Positions 49,381 through 60,541 of a stretch of DNA of 64,000 bases are shown in pieces. Position 1 is the stretch's first letter. Each line of letters starts with the position of its first letter. Source of the DNA: Azolla caroliniana (Eukaryota; Polypodiophyta). The translations under genes and the position numbers were made by a program. A model generated the notes under the pieces. The model was given only the letters and a program-made list of their open reading frames with translations. It was not told where the DNA came from and searched no databases. The DNA lies in assembly GCA_043228905.1 (NCBI GenBank), contig JBHGNT010000107.1, forward strand, positions 1-64,000. The letters run 5' to 3'.

Positions 49381-51635
49381 GCTACCAAAATGTAATGTTT
49401 TAGTACTACCAAAATGCCCAGTTGTATATGTGTCATGACAATTTTGTACTATTCGAAGGCGGCAAGAACCATTAGGAACATACAAAAGTTCTTTAAAGAA
49501 GAGTAATCCATCATGGTATTTGAATTGCCGATAGTCCGAACCTGGTGGTTGCGACTGTGAAAACGACGCTCGAGAGGGATCAGTTTGTGCTAGTATAGCT
49601 TGGGCGAACGCATCTGTCTTCAAGTCTTCACGTATGGTATCGATAACGCGGGAATCCATGGGCATGTCAAAGATCTGTGTTGCTTGTAGTCGTGCCGGTC
49701 CCAAGATGACTGATAATGCATCGGCCTTCCCTTGGTGCTTCCCCGGACAATATGTAATTTTGAAGTCGAAACGTGTGAGAAAGTGGGCCCACCGAGCTTG
49801 ACGTCGATTCAACACACGAGCATCCTAAAAGTAGGCAAGATTCTTGTGGTCACTAAATACGGTGACTGGATGAGAGGATCCCTCCAGAAAATGCCTCCAT
49901 TGCATAAAAGAATCCACTATTGCCAATAGCTCCTTATCATGAATTTCATAGTTGATTTCGGCGGCGTCAAACTTACGTGAGTGAAAAAGCCACAGGATGT
50001 AGCTTCTAATCATTCCCCTGTTGTGATAGAATGCTCCCCAATGCAAAATCCGATTCGTCAGCTTCGATAATGAATGGTTTTTCCGGATCGACATGAGCTA
50101 GAATTGGAGCCGATGTAAATGCCTTTTTAAGACTCTCGAAAGCCATGTCCGTTTCTTCAGACCAGATGAACGGTTGTCCCTTCCTGGTAAGTTGTGTGAG
50201 AGGTAGAACGATCTTTGAGTAATCTTGTATGAACTTCTGGTAAAAATTGGCAAAGCCTAGGAAGCATTGCACATCCCGCACCGAACGCGGAGTCTGTCAT
50301 TCTACCACCATTTTGACCTTAGCTGGGTCCATGGAGATGCCTTCTGACGAAATGATGTAGCCGAGAAATCCCACTTGGTTGCACCCGAAACTACATTTTT
50401 CTAGCTTTGCATACAGACCATGTTCTCAAAGTCGTTTTAGTACTAATAGTACATGAGAATAATGTTCTTCTTGGGTCTTTGAATAATTTAACCAGTAGAT
50501 CATCCAAATAGATGATCAAACAATCATCCAATAGATCTCGGAATATATCATTAGCCATGTGTTGGAAGACTATCGGCGCGTTAGTTAGGCCGAACGGCAT
50601 GACCGTATACTCGAAGTGCCCATATCTAGTGCGAAACGCGGTCTTCCATTCGTCTCCTGGTCGGATCCGTACGAGGTTATATGCTCCCCGTAAGTCGATC
50701 TTCGTGAAGAACCTGGCACTCTTGATCCGTTCTAAAAGACTTGAGATAAGGGGAAGAGCATACCTATTCCTGATTGTAACCTTATTCAAGCCACGGTAAT
50801 CTACAACGAGACGAAGCGATCCATCCTTTTTCTTGACGAAGAAAATGGGCACGCTGGATGGAGATTTCGAATGCCGAATGAAACCATTTTCCAAATTCTC
50901 CTCTATATAGGCCCGAAGGACTTCCAACTCGGTTGGTGACAAATTGTAGATCGGTTCCCATGGCGGCTCTTTTCCCAGTTGTAAATCGATGGGGCAATCG
51001 TACGGTCGATGATGAGGAAGTGTGTTGGCTTGAACTTTATCGAACATATCGGCGTAATGACGATACTTCTCGGGAAGTTGAATGGTGGATTCTTCTTTAG
51101 TGGTGCTGGAGGGGTTTACTGATATTGTGAAGAGGAACATTTCCTCCTTGCGCCCTTCTTTACACAACTGACATAGCGAAATGGTTGCCATCTTCTGAGT
51201 TGACCCTTGGGTTTGTCAACACCGGATTTCTCTTGTTCTCCAATCTATGTCTGGGTTATGTAACTCGAACCACGGTAATCCTAAAACTATAGGATGTTCT
51301 GGGATACTAATAATATTAAATGATACTACACATGCTAAGTTATCTAGGACAATATTAATGGGCTCTAACTCTTCTATGATATTTCCGGAAGCAATGGGAC
51401 GTCCATCAATGACTACTACAAAGGCTGGACACTGGAGTTTTCTTAGGGATATCTTATGAGCTTGAGCAAATTTCTTATCCATAAAGCAAGAGTTAGCTCC
51501 GGAATCTAGGAGTCCTAGGACATGTACTGGAGGGGTACTTTTAGTACTAACTATTACTTGGGCTACGAACACATCACTAACTTGCTTAGAGGGAATGGAA
51601 CCACTAATGGGTTGCACAGATCTAGGGTTGTCCAA
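49381..51635 (-). pseudogene. S2 Pol (protease, RT, RNase H, integrase start)
   Basis: Protease LLDSGANSCFMDKKFAQAH near 51480. RT with intact motif A ([15 protein letters not shown]) and YLDDLLV, then a frame change near 50470. RNase H ([20 protein letters not shown]), a stop near 50005, [19 protein letters not shown], and the integrase zinc domain ([15 protein letters not shown]), where it is cut. An extra short deletion removed a few codons after KADALS. Compared with S it keeps the RT Asp that S lost, but it has several stops and frameshifts. Confidence 0.9.
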
Positions 51636-51661
51636 CCAAACGGCTCCTATTTTGGCTGGAC

Positions 51662-52810
51662 TTAGTCGTTTAACTCTTCTTCTAACTGACTAAGGACATC
51701 ACATTTGTTCGCTAGATCTGGGCTATTAGTACTATTAGGACTATCATATATCGTTACTGAAATAGGCTCAAGTTTAGTACAATTAGAACTAGCGACTATT
51801 TGGTTTACCTGTCTTCTTGGCCTATAGGGGAAATTTATTGTGATATGTCCTGGTCCACCGCAGTAAAGACATAGTCGATTTGTACGGCGTTGCTGCTTTT
51901 CTTCTTCGGATAATGGCCCTCGACGACGTGTAGTGTCAATCTCCATCGGAGTCCGAGTATTCGCTGGAGGCGCATTATATGACTCCCTCGGAAAAGGTCT
52001 TGCTACCACCAAGGCGTAGGTGGGCTCTGATCTTGCCCTCGGCATCTGTAGCTGTCGTTCCGAACGTCACTCAAAGAGGCGGTTGTCACATCTCACCGCG
52101 CGACTGATTGCTTCTGTTAAGGACTTTGGCTCTTCGGGGAAGGTCAAGAGTAAATCCTTGACGTCGTTGCATAAACCATAACGGAAATGCTCCATCAACG
52201 CTTGATCATCCCAAGGGATATCGGCGGCGAGTAGGCGAAAATCTGCAGCGTATGCGGAGGCTGGACGATCACCTTGGAGTAATGGCCGAATTTTGTTGAT
52301 TGCGGTCCTGATGCTGTCAGTATCTCCGAAACATGCTTTAAACTCACCTAGAAACTCTTCAAAATTGTTGAGTAACGGAGATTCCTTTTCTAATAGTGGA
52401 GCGAACCATGCCAACGTTGAGCCACTTAACAAAGTTCCTACTAAACCCACTTGTGATGCATCGGTGGGATATTGGGAAGGATGCATTTGAATAACTAATC
52501 GTACCTGGTTAAGGAACCCTCTAAACTGCGATCGCGTTCCATCAAACTTCGTGGGAAGGCCAATCTTGGGTTCTTTATGAATACCTTGTGTTCTGGGCCC
52601 TTGTTGTTGCATCGCTACGATGGTTGCTTCGAGTTGTTACACTCGTAACGCAAGTTCCCCATGTTGTTGTTGCGTTTGCTGCCTTTCTAAGGAGATTTGC
52701 TGAAGATCCCCCAGCAACCATTGGTTTTCTTGTTCCAAAGCATGGAACTTCTCTTTCAAGCATTGAAATTCTGAGAAAACAGATTGATATTCTTCAGCGC
52801 TAATAGTGGC
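51662..52810 (-). pseudogene. S2 Gag
   Basis: Collinear with S gag: a coiled-coil N-terminus, PTKFDGTRSQFRGFLNQVR, STLAWFAPLLEKES, FKACFGDTDSIRTAINKIRP, AVRCDNRLFE, and a zinc knuckle CLYCGGPGHITINFPYR in which the last Cys is Phe. The ATG start is changed: the S start MATVSAEEY corresponds to ATGGCCACTATTAGC (about 52814-52800). One stop is near 52620 and another near 52070. The end DVLSQLEEELND and the GTTAAAC heptamer are preserved (51660-51690). Confidence 0.88.
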
Positions 52811-52873
52811 CATGGGATGAAAGAAAAGAGGAATAAGAGATTAGTAGGAAATGAGAGAGACAGAAGGTAACCG

Positions 52874-52882
52874 AAATTGGTT
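52874..52882 (-). promoter_or_regulatory. S2 primer-binding site, self-priming type (predicted)
   Basis: Minus strand AACCAATTT is complementary to AAATTGGTT at 53107-53099 in the S2 LTR, which begins 33 nt after the S2 TATA box (53140). In S both strands have C:G where S2 has T:A, so the pairing is kept by a double change. Confidence 0.75.
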
Positions 52883-52888
52883 GCACCG

Positions 52889-53312
52889 TGTCAGGAACAG
52901 TACCAAGACAGAGAAGGAATTAGTACTAAACGAAGGATTAGTACTATGAGAGGTGTAGAACTTCTTTGAGAGAAGGAAGAAGTGAGCAAGACAGAGAGAA
53001 GGAGAGAGATCGAGAGAGGGAGAGAGTGATGATAAGAAAGATATGTATTATGTGAAGAGAATATACAATGGTGGCTAAAAGGCTTAAGACTGGCGTTGAA
53101 CCAATTTGGTTCAACATAATGCCTAGTGCCCTCTTTTATAGTGTTTTCAGGAGTAATCCTGAAGCTTCTAGATTGTTCCAGAGAAATCTGGAATATACAT
53201 TAATTTCCTATAATAAAATGTAAATGAAAATAATATCCTACGTATTACAATAGATGATCTAATGGTCAAGAGCTCGACCCATATAACCTAAGGTCATGGG
53301 TTCTTTATGACA
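52889..53312 (-). repeat. S2 5' LTR (424 bp)
   Basis: Minus strand TGTCATAAAGAACCCATGAC to TTCCTGACA. TATA TATAAAAG at 53140-53133. It is about 85-90% similar to the S LTR by eye and lacks the long CT tract. Confidence 0.9.
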
Positions 53313-54205
53313 CACTATCGAGCACCGAAGCTAAGTACCGAGGAGCGGGTGTCGCGACATGCGAAGCCATATGGTTGAAATGGCTACTTAAGGACCTGCA
53401 AGAGGAGGTGTCCGATTCGACGGCGATCTACTAGGACAACCTCAGCGGCATCCAGCTCGCGAAGAACCCTATTTTCCATGCACGGACCAAGCACATTGAG
53501 GTGCACTACCATTTTGTCTGTGAGCGTGTCCTTTCTGGTGAAGTCGAACTTCAGTATGTTCCGACGAATCGGCAGACCGCCGACATCTTCACCAAGCCTC
53601 TTGGTCTAGACAAGTTACGGCAATTCTCAGGTGTGCTTGGGTTGCGTCACCTCGACGTGCCAAACTTGAGGGGGAGAGACGTCCCAGGTGACCACGGAAG
53701 GGAGCGGGAAAGGAGCGGAAAAGACCGTAGCGCTAAGTCGGATGACGAATTCGATTTCGGATCGATTGAAGAAGCCGAGGGCGGATCCGTGGAAGAGTCT
53801 GAAAGCGGACATAAGGGGAGCAGTCGGAAGAAAGAGCCAAAGTCAACCAAGCATGGAGGAGATGACGCCGTCAAGGGCGAGAAGACCGAAGACAAGTTGG
53901 AGACAGCCAACTCGGACGAGAGCGAAAACCGATCGGAAGTAGCCGAGTCGGTTTGGATGTTTGATTCGGATGCACTGAGTCAACCAAGGACCAAGCGGAG
54001 AAGAAGGCAGCAGGAGAAGCGCCAACACCGCGACATCAAGGGAGCTGTGAAGGGTCGTGGGAGCAGACAAGCCGACCAGAAGGGTCAAAGCGCGCGGAGT
54101 CAAACAGGCCGAGGAGCGCAAGCGAGGCGAGGAGCTAGGAGAAGCCGGAGCGTAGATCCGAAGGAGCAGGCAGAACCTCAAGTTGAGCTTGAGGGGGAGT
54201 GTTGA
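53313..54205 (+). pseudogene. C1 pol: RNase H end and charged C-terminal tail
   Basis: It opens in RNase H (ALSSTEAKYRGAGVATCEAI, WLKWLLKDLQEEVSDSTAIY, stop, NLSGIQLAKNPIFHARTKHI, EVHYHFVCERVLSGEVELQY, VPTNRQTADIFTKPLGLDKL). Copia pol usually ends about here (LRHLDVPNLRG). This one continues for ~180 residues of acidic then basic low complexity (EEAEGGSVEESESGHKGSSR, KRRRRQQEKRQHRDIKG, GAQARRGARRSRSVDPKEQA) and ends VELEGEC with TGA. The TGT TGA codons lie in the LTR start. D has a comparable tail. Confidence 0.8.
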
Positions 54206-54605
54206 GAGACAAGCTCAACATTTGTGCGTAATACGATGCGTAACCAATGCGTAGATTGGGTGCGTAAAATCAGTACGCGTAACATGGTCAGAGCGGTGCG
54301 TAAACCGCGAGGCCGTTTGGAAGATATTCCTCGTAAGGAATAGTTTTGGGAGTAAGTGTCGAGGCTCATTTATGAGCAGTCAAGTATTGTCAGTACTTGT
54401 GTCAGCCCGATTGTCAGGGCTTGTATAAAAGTGCTCTCGGAGCACATCCTATGTACAGATTGAGTATTATCTTTTTGAATTAAGTTCTGTGTTTACTCTC
54501 TCTCTCTGTCTCTCCCGTGCGTACTGTGCAAACCTAAGCTTTCCATTAAACCTGCGTTTTCTGTTGTTCAGTTTCCTGTATTGCTTCCGCACACAATTCT
54601 TTTCA
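54200..54605 (+). repeat. C1 3' LTR (406 bp)
   Basis: TGTTGAGAGACAAGCTCAAC to AATTCTTTTCA, after the polypurine tract GAGGGGGAG (54191-54199). It contains GCGTAA repeats, TATA in TTGTATAAAAGTGC and AAGCTTTCCATTAAACC. Confidence 0.93.
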
Positions 54606-54610
54606 CAACC

Positions 54611-54855
54611 CACGTGAATACACCCACCTTGTTTCACTTCATTAGAGCTAAGATATGCAATTGATCGGTATGAGCGCTTGACGTACGCTTGTGATAGACA
54701 TAGTCAGTGTAGCAGCTTCTACTTACACACACACAAGGTTGAATAGATGTATGTACGTGTGAAGGTTTCAACTTTCCCCCCACAACTTAACAAGCTCTAG
54801 AAGACACATATATACACACCATTCTACTTGATCAATTTTCTTGAAGATGTTATGG
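54611..54855. other. Unique-looking spacer upstream of U3-1
   Basis: No open frame or repeat recognised. It contains CACACACACA and short AT-rich tracts. Confidence 0.5.
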
Positions 54856-54860
54856 GTTTA

Positions 54861-54905
54861 ATCCCACATAGAAAGACATTCACACAATTGAAGCTTTTAT
54901 ATAAG
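54861..54905 (+). promoter_or_regulatory. U3-1 promoter: USE and TATA box
   Basis: USE-like ATCCCACATAG (54861-54871) and TTTATATAAG (54896-54905) are separated by 24 nt. Plant snRNA/U3 genes use RTCCCACATCG plus TATA; 23-24 nt spacing specifies Pol III. Confidence 0.75.
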
Positions 54906-54926
54906 AATGAGTAAAGCTCTTCAATC

Positions 54927-55160
54927 ACGGCTATACTTGAACATGATTTGTTCTATAGTTTGTACCACTTGTGTGAGCAATTCTATGCTTAGACAATGTC
55001 TACACTACTCGGAAGATGAAGTATGTGCTCATCTGCCAGAGCGCCAGAATACACTATCAAGCCTCTCCTTCCTCGCCAGAGGAAGAAGAGGCTGTTAATG
55101 ACCGTCCTGCAACTTGCATAATTCCCACCTGTAGTGAAGGCAGATGAGCGATCTGAGGAG
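54927..55160 (+). pseudogene. U3: U3 snoRNA copy 1, probably a pseudogene
   Basis: It is homologous over its full length to U3-2 (60756-60518). The A'/A-box region is recognisable (ATACTTGAAC, TTGTTCTATAG, TTTGTACCACTTGTG) but altered. Box B is broken (GAGCGCCAGAA versus GAGCGTGAA). Box C reads GTTAATGACC instead of GTTGATGACC. Box D TCTGA is kept (55152-55156), followed by a T5 run (55166-55170). U3 guides early cleavage of pre-rRNA in the nucleolus. The promoter is still present, so transcription may continue, but two damaged boxes argue against function. Confidence 0.72.
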
Positions 55161-55170
55161 TTCCATTTTT

Positions 55171-55712
55171 ATTAATGATTGATTCCTTTTTACTATCAAA
55201 ACAACGTGTCTTTGATCGCAAGACCTTTGACCTTGTCCGTCTAGTAGGAACAAGAACTAATTGCATGGTTCCATCGCGAAGCCTCATGTCCTAGCTGCGA
55301 GAGAAGACATCTAGTGCCCAATTGTCGAAAGAAGAAAATTTAAGAGATTTGTTACAGACTTGTTGTCTATCGTACCCTCGATAATAGAGGCAAATGTGAT
55401 CACACATGCCCAACGAATAGCTCACGAATAGCGCACAAGGGACATAGATTGCAGTATGCAAAAGCTACGAAAGACACAATTGAAAAAATTACCTCGCAAT
55501 GAAAATACCTACCAAAGGACCAAGGACGGTTACTTGCCCATCTCGCAAATGATCCAGACCGCATCGTGGAAAAACATGTCGAAGAGTACATAAAGCTAGT
55601 TTGATAAGAAGACGAACAAAAGACACCCAACTTATCGAGCTTAAATTTCAACCAACTAAAACAATGGGTAAGTTGTGCAAATATCCCTAATCTTGTATTA
55701 ATATCTTGAGCA
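55171..55712. other. Intergenic sequence, nothing recognised
   Basis: AT-rich, no domain, repeat or RNA identified on either strand. Confidence 0.5.
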
Positions 55713-56340
55713 TTGTCGTGGTGGGGGAGAGAGAGAAAGGTAAAATTGTGTCACCCACAAACAAACCTTTGATTCAAAGGAACCACCCAACTCCAAGGAG
55801 CCCCCCACTCGATGGAGTTCCCAACCCTAGGGAGCCTCTGATTCTACGAGCCTTCAGCTCAAATGAGCATTCAAGTAGAATAAATTTCTCGTAGATTGTA
55901 AGGTTGCTAATTCACATAAAAGGGGAGTTTACAAGAGGAAAACCATAAAGGGGTTCTAAGTCTTATTTTGTGGTCTTACCAAGTACACACACACATGTTT
56001 ACGCGTTGTATTTGGTGAACCCAACAACAAAGAGTGGCGAGGGAGGGGAAAGATGCAAAGAGAAGACTCTGCAACCATGATGGTCATGGAGATGGACTGG
56101 TTGATGCGACAAAGAGAGGACGTGGTCGAGCTAGATAAAGCCGTATAAATGGTCATTGGAACATTTGGTGAGTTTATTAGAAAGGATGTTTCTCACTACT
56201 TGGAGGCTTATAAAGCTAAGATTCTTATGAGAGATATTCCAAGCAATCAAAAGTGACTTTGCAAAGGGTGGTAGCGCTTAAAAGAGATGTGATGGCATGT
56301 TTAGTTATTCCAAAACACCAAGGGAGTGGGTTGTTGCGTG
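55713..56340 (+). mobile_element. G2/H-type LTR and gag relic
   Basis: An LTR-like start TGTCGTGGTGGGGGAG (55713), then TTTGGTGAACCCAACAACAA (56010), equivalent to the G2 leader TTTGGTGAACCCGACGTG. It is followed by a decayed gag N-terminus: MQREDSATMMVMEMDWLMR, then FGEFIRKDVSHYLEAYKAKI and LMRDIPSNQK, comparable to G2 NGNDVSRYLRDYKGEM. Stops follow. A GA repeat (56342-56360) ends the recognisable part. Confidence 0.6.
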
Positions 56341-56360
56341 AGGAGAGAGAGAGAGAGAGA

Positions 56361-56930
56361 GTCTAGAACAATGTGTAGAAAAATGGAGAGAAAACCCTTG
56401 TTACTAAAAGTCCCTATCTTGTTATAAGAGATTTGGGCCCAATTCTTATTGCTAAGTAACTTTTAGGTCATTTGGGCATGTTCACACATAGGCAATGGCC
56501 AAAAGCTGTAAAGATAATCTAAATGCCTATAACCCCCAAATTGGGGCCAATAATATAGGAAAGATGTGTCTAGAAAGTTCTCTGAGGGAGCTTTCGTATG
56601 AAAAGGTCAAAATATACAAAAAAGGAGAGTCCTTAGGGCCTTCATCCCCAACAACCTCCCACTTAAAGGACCAAGGAGGATCCTTTAAGCTAAGTAACTC
56701 CCATCATCTGTATACATAGTTGATGTTGTGCCTTGGGTAGACACTTTGTGAGACCATTTGAAGAATTCCGTGAAGTATTGAACTTTATCAAAGTGATTAG
56801 GTCATCCTCTAGCACTTCTCTAGTGAAGTGCTATCTCACATCAAACATTGCATTCTTTGTGTGAGCATGAAACATTGCATTCTTTGCCAAACATATGGCA
56901 CTCTAGCTATCACATCCAAGAACAGATGTC
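56361..56930. other. Intergenic sequence, nothing recognised
   Basis: It contains a short local duplication (AAACATTGCATTCTTTG, about 56842 and 56869) but no coding domain. Confidence 0.5.
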
Positions 56931-58952
56931 TTTTTCAAGCATCCTGAACTCACTACACAAGCGGGCTAACCAAATGGCTTCTTTGGAAGCCTCGGTGGCT
57001 GATATATTCAACCTCTGTAGTAGACAATGCAACTATCCTTTGAAGTATAGAGCACCATGAAATAGCTCCACCTACAAGGGGGTATGCATAGCCACTTGTG
57101 AAGTCAAGTGTATCCACATCACTTTCCATGTCTGAATCACAAAACCTGTTTAACTCTAATGGACCCTTTCCATAACATAGCCATTTACCTTTGGTCCCTT
57201 TCAAATATCTCAAGATAGACTTGATTGCCTCCCAATGAGCTCTACCAAGGTTATCCATGAACCTGCTAACAACTTCGATTGCATCAGCAATTTATTGTTG
57301 AGTGGCAACCATAACATACATAAGTGAACTAGAACTTGATGCATATGGAACATTCTTCATGTAATTAGCTGCACCATCATCTTTGGGACATTCATCCTTG
57401 GAAAACTGAAAATGTGGTTGTGGTGGTACTCACAAGAGACTTAACATCAGTCCATTAAATTTATCCAACACTTTTTCAATGTACTTTTCTTGGGATAAAT
57501 GCAAAGTATATTGATACCTATCCCTTTTTATTAACATACCAAGAATATGCTCAAGGTCCTCAAGCTCTTTCATTAAGAATGCAAAGTCAACTGTTGTATT
57601 AGACCATTAAGTATGTTGTTTTTCTTCCTAGCGAGCAACATATCATCTACATACACTACAAGAATAATTGGGCTGCCATCTTCATCCTTTTTGGTGTACA
57701 AACAGTGGTTTGAATGACTTCTTTTGAACCCATTTTGAGCATAAATTTATCAAACTTCTTATACCATTGCCTAAGGGCCTGTTTTAGCCCATATAAGCTC
57801 CTTTTCAACTTGCATACCAGATTCTTTTTTCCAGGCATAACATATCCTTCTATTTGTTTCATATACGACTCTTTGTCTAAATCACCATGCAAAAAGGTTG
57901 TTTTAACATCCATTTGAAATAAATCCAAATCCAAGGCGGTTGTTAGCGCAACCAAACACTGTGTAGTCATTTTAACCACTAGAGAGAAAACCTCTTGGAA
58001 AGAGGGTTTTTAGGCATATCCCTTATCAACCAACCTTGCCTTATACTTGGGTTTGCCATCAACAGTTTTGATTTTGTATACCCACTTGTTTGGAATGGCC
58101 TTCCAACCTTTGGGCAACTTAACCAAATCCCAAGTATCATTTGCATGGAAGGCGTTTATCTCTTCCTGCATGGCTAACTCCCACTTTTCTTCTTGTGTTA
58201 CACAGTTTTGCTCGTTTACAAGTAAGAGGTTCATCCTCATCTGAAAACATAGTGTAATGTATAAAGGGGTCATATCCGTTCACTTGCCTCCTAAGATGTG
58301 TAGATCTTCTTACCCGATAATCCCCATTATTGGGTAATGGATCTACATCCCCATGCAAGCAATACAGAGTCCCTTTTCTTCGTACCTTTAACAATTAGCC
58401 TAGAGCCTTTGATAAGCTTTCATGACCATTTCTTAAGGAGAGTAATATATCCATGCGTATACATTTGTTCAACAGACAATACACTTTTCTTGATGCTTGG
58501 TACATACCTTACATCATGCAAAACCAACTCATTATACCACCCACTGTGAGATGCATTGTGCCAACACCTTCAATAGAACAAGCATGGTTGTTTACACGGT
58601 ATACATGTCCATGGTTGCTTGCATGAAATGCAGTAAAACACTCCTTAATGGGAGTAACATGAAATGATGCACCTGAATCCACAATGAATGTTTGTGACTG
58701 CCCATCATTCAGAGTAAGCAAGCTGTGAATTAGATCGCTCTTTGTAATCTTCATATCCTGTGCATGAATAAAAATAGATGCACCATTAACTTCAGGATGA
58801 TCTGTTGCCATAGTAACACAAAGAATATCTTCTGCATCTAAAGGCTCCTCAAATGATGACACAAGAGGCCACATTGGCCTTCTCTTTGTCCTTATCCTTA
58901 TCCTACTGCATTGATAACCAATGCGAAGCACCAACAAATATAGCTTACTCAA
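56931..58952 (-). pseudogene. Old copia relic L (protease, RT, RNase H; integrase deleted)
   Basis: Reading on the minus strand: protease at 58700-58560 (TFIVDSGASFHVTPIKECFT, GHVYRVNNHACSIEGVGTMH); a deletion of integrase; RT N-terminus at 58240-58015 (KWELAMQEEINAFHANDTWD, LVKLPKGWKAIPNKWVYKI); RT at 57979-57700 (LDLFQMDVKTTFLHGDLDKE, KLKRSLYGLKQALRQWYKKF); YVDD region near 57660-57600 (VVYVDDMLLARKKN in broken frames); RNase H at 57258-56990 (SILRYLKGTKGKWLCYGKGP, STTEVEYISHRGF). It has no LTRs, many stops, and higher AT than the other copia copies. It is a separate and older lineage. Confidence 0.85.
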
Positions 58953-59279
58953 TTTATTGGAATTTACTGACTTGGTATAGTATTACAGCTCATGGTGTGG
59001 TGTGGTTTCCTCTATTTGGTTTACACTCCAATCTGTCAACATGCTGATGATACTCTCCATCACAAGCAGAGCAAGAAATGGTGGACTATTATACGTACCT
59101 TTTGATTTGAAGCACTGCCAAAACACCAATTTTAGTGTAAGCATGGGTGTATCGGTTGAATCGCTGATCCAAATTTAGTGGGCAGCTAGTAGGGTAACCA
59201 AAGGTCATCTGCCACATTTACAGGCTTTCATTTCTGCTTGAAATAGGCAGGTGAGGACATGCTAGGATTTTGGAGACAG
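58953..59279. other. Intergenic sequence, nothing recognised
   Basis: No domain, repeat or RNA identified. Confidence 0.45.
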
Positions 59280-60217
59280 AAAAGGACATATTAGTGGAGT
59301 ATGGTAGTAGCATGTTCGGTAGGCTTCCTAACCCATCAACTGCAGTATAAAGAACCATTACAATAGCATCGTGTTCCCTTTGTTTCAGAATAAACCATAC
59401 AGGAACAATACCAAGATACATTATAAGAACGGGCCTGCGTTTCAGTTTGAGAAAAGGTCGTATGAGGGGAGCAGTCTCATGTTCCCTTTGTTTCATAACG
59501 CAGACATGATAGTACAAGTATACATTCCGAGGGCTCGCAAGAATCTGAGGTTGGGAACAGCAGATGATAGGAGAGTAGTATTGAGTTCTCTTCCTTCCCT
59601 AACCCATCAATGCCATTACCAACATACATTAAAAGAAATGTACCAGAATTTCATTCATGCATTGGATTTTGATCCGAATTTGGAGATCCATCCTCAACTC
59701 CAAAGTTGTGTTTTGTACAGGTGTAGCATTCAGTGTGCCTAGTACACACACAATGGACGATGCTAGTTCTGCTACTTGCAATATGGCATGTCCAACAGTC
59801 AAGGCTGGGGAATGTTTTGTTTAAACCATAGACAGTGGTATGACATTCCCTTGATGTCCTAGCAAACCCATATATGCCAGTAGAACATACATTACAAGTG
59901 CATACCAGAATTCCAGGCCAGGCAAAGGCAATCGCAGTAAAGTGGTATCCTGTTCCTTTTCTTTCGTTGGCCATACACCAAGAGAGTGGTACCAGGTTCC
60001 CTTGGTTTCCCATACATTCCAATACAACATACATTACAAGAGCATGCCAGAATTCCAAGCCAAGGAAAGGCAATTAAAGGAATGTGGTATCCTGTTCCTT
60101 CTCATTCCTAGCACATACACCAAAGAGAGAGGTACCAGGGTCCCTTGTTTTCCCATACATTCCAGTACAACATACATTACAAGAGCCTGCCAGTAATCCA
60201 AGGCTCAAGCCAAGGAG
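59280..60217 (+). repeat. Degenerate tandem repeat array, ~140-190 bp units
   Basis: Recurring blocks AACATACATTACAAGAGC, CCAGAATTCCA, AAGGCAAT and GTGGTATCCTGTTCCTT occur about every 140-150 bp between 59870 and 60200 (three clear units), with more decayed units back to 59380 (CATGTTCCCTTTGTTTC near 59363 and 59480). No protein is plausible. Confidence 0.7.
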
Positions 60218-60541
60218 AGGCCATCCCAGAGACTTTGTTCCTTTACTTTTTACTAGCACATATATTGATATCACAGAAACAGCCTTTACATTCCATTTCG
60301 ATTGGTGCAATTTTTGCAAATTAAACTGAATCATTTACTGACAAACAAAAAAGGAGAACTCATCAGATCGCTCTTCTGAGGCCATCCCAGGAACTTTGTT
60401 CCATTTCTTTTTACTAGCACATACATCGATATTACACAAACAGCCTCCATTTCGATTGGTGCAATTTTTGCAAAATTAAACCGAATCATTTACTTACTAA
60501 CAAACAAAAAAGTAGAACTCGTCAGATCGCGCATCTGCCTT
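60218..60541 (+). repeat. Tandem ~160-bp duplication including the U3 3' end
   Basis: Two copies (about 60218-60381 and 60382-60541) start GCCATCCCAG, share CCATTTCGATTGGTGCAATT, and end AACTCATCAGATCGC/AACTCGTCAGATCGC. The end is the 3' terminus and T-run of U3-2, so a partial third U3 end lies at about 60345-60380. Confidence 0.8.
60506..60511 (-). terminator. U3-2 Pol III terminator
   Basis: A TTTTTT run on the minus strand about 7 nt after the U3 3' end. Confidence 0.8.

Larger units (their letters stand above)
49381..53312 (-). mobile_element. Chromovirus S2, 3'-truncated
   Basis: Minus strand: 5' LTR 53312-52889, predicted self-primer site, gag, pol to the integrase N-terminus. It ends at about 49385, with the 11-bp motif CTACCAAAATG repeated at the break (49381-49391 and about 49406-49416). 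It is closely related to S. Confidence 0.9.
49086..54605 (+). mobile_element. Copia element C1, TSD CAACC, with internal deletion and S2
   Basis: The left LTR fragment 49086-49380 and complete right LTR 54200-54605 are bounded by CAACC (49081-49085; 54606-54610). Only the RNase H end and tail of pol remain (53313-54205). The interior holds the 5' part of chromovirus S2 on the minus strand. One deletion removed the end of the left LTR, C1 gag-pol and the 3' part of S2. Confidence 0.88.

Noticed and set aside
49081-54610. Treating the C1 ends and S2 as one element
   Set aside because: Strand, PBS type, domain order and LTRs differ; the CAACC duplication belongs to C1 only.
56931-58952. Assigning relic L to family A, C or D
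   Set aside because: Its RT and RNase H blocks differ clearly, it is AT-rich and no LTR was found.
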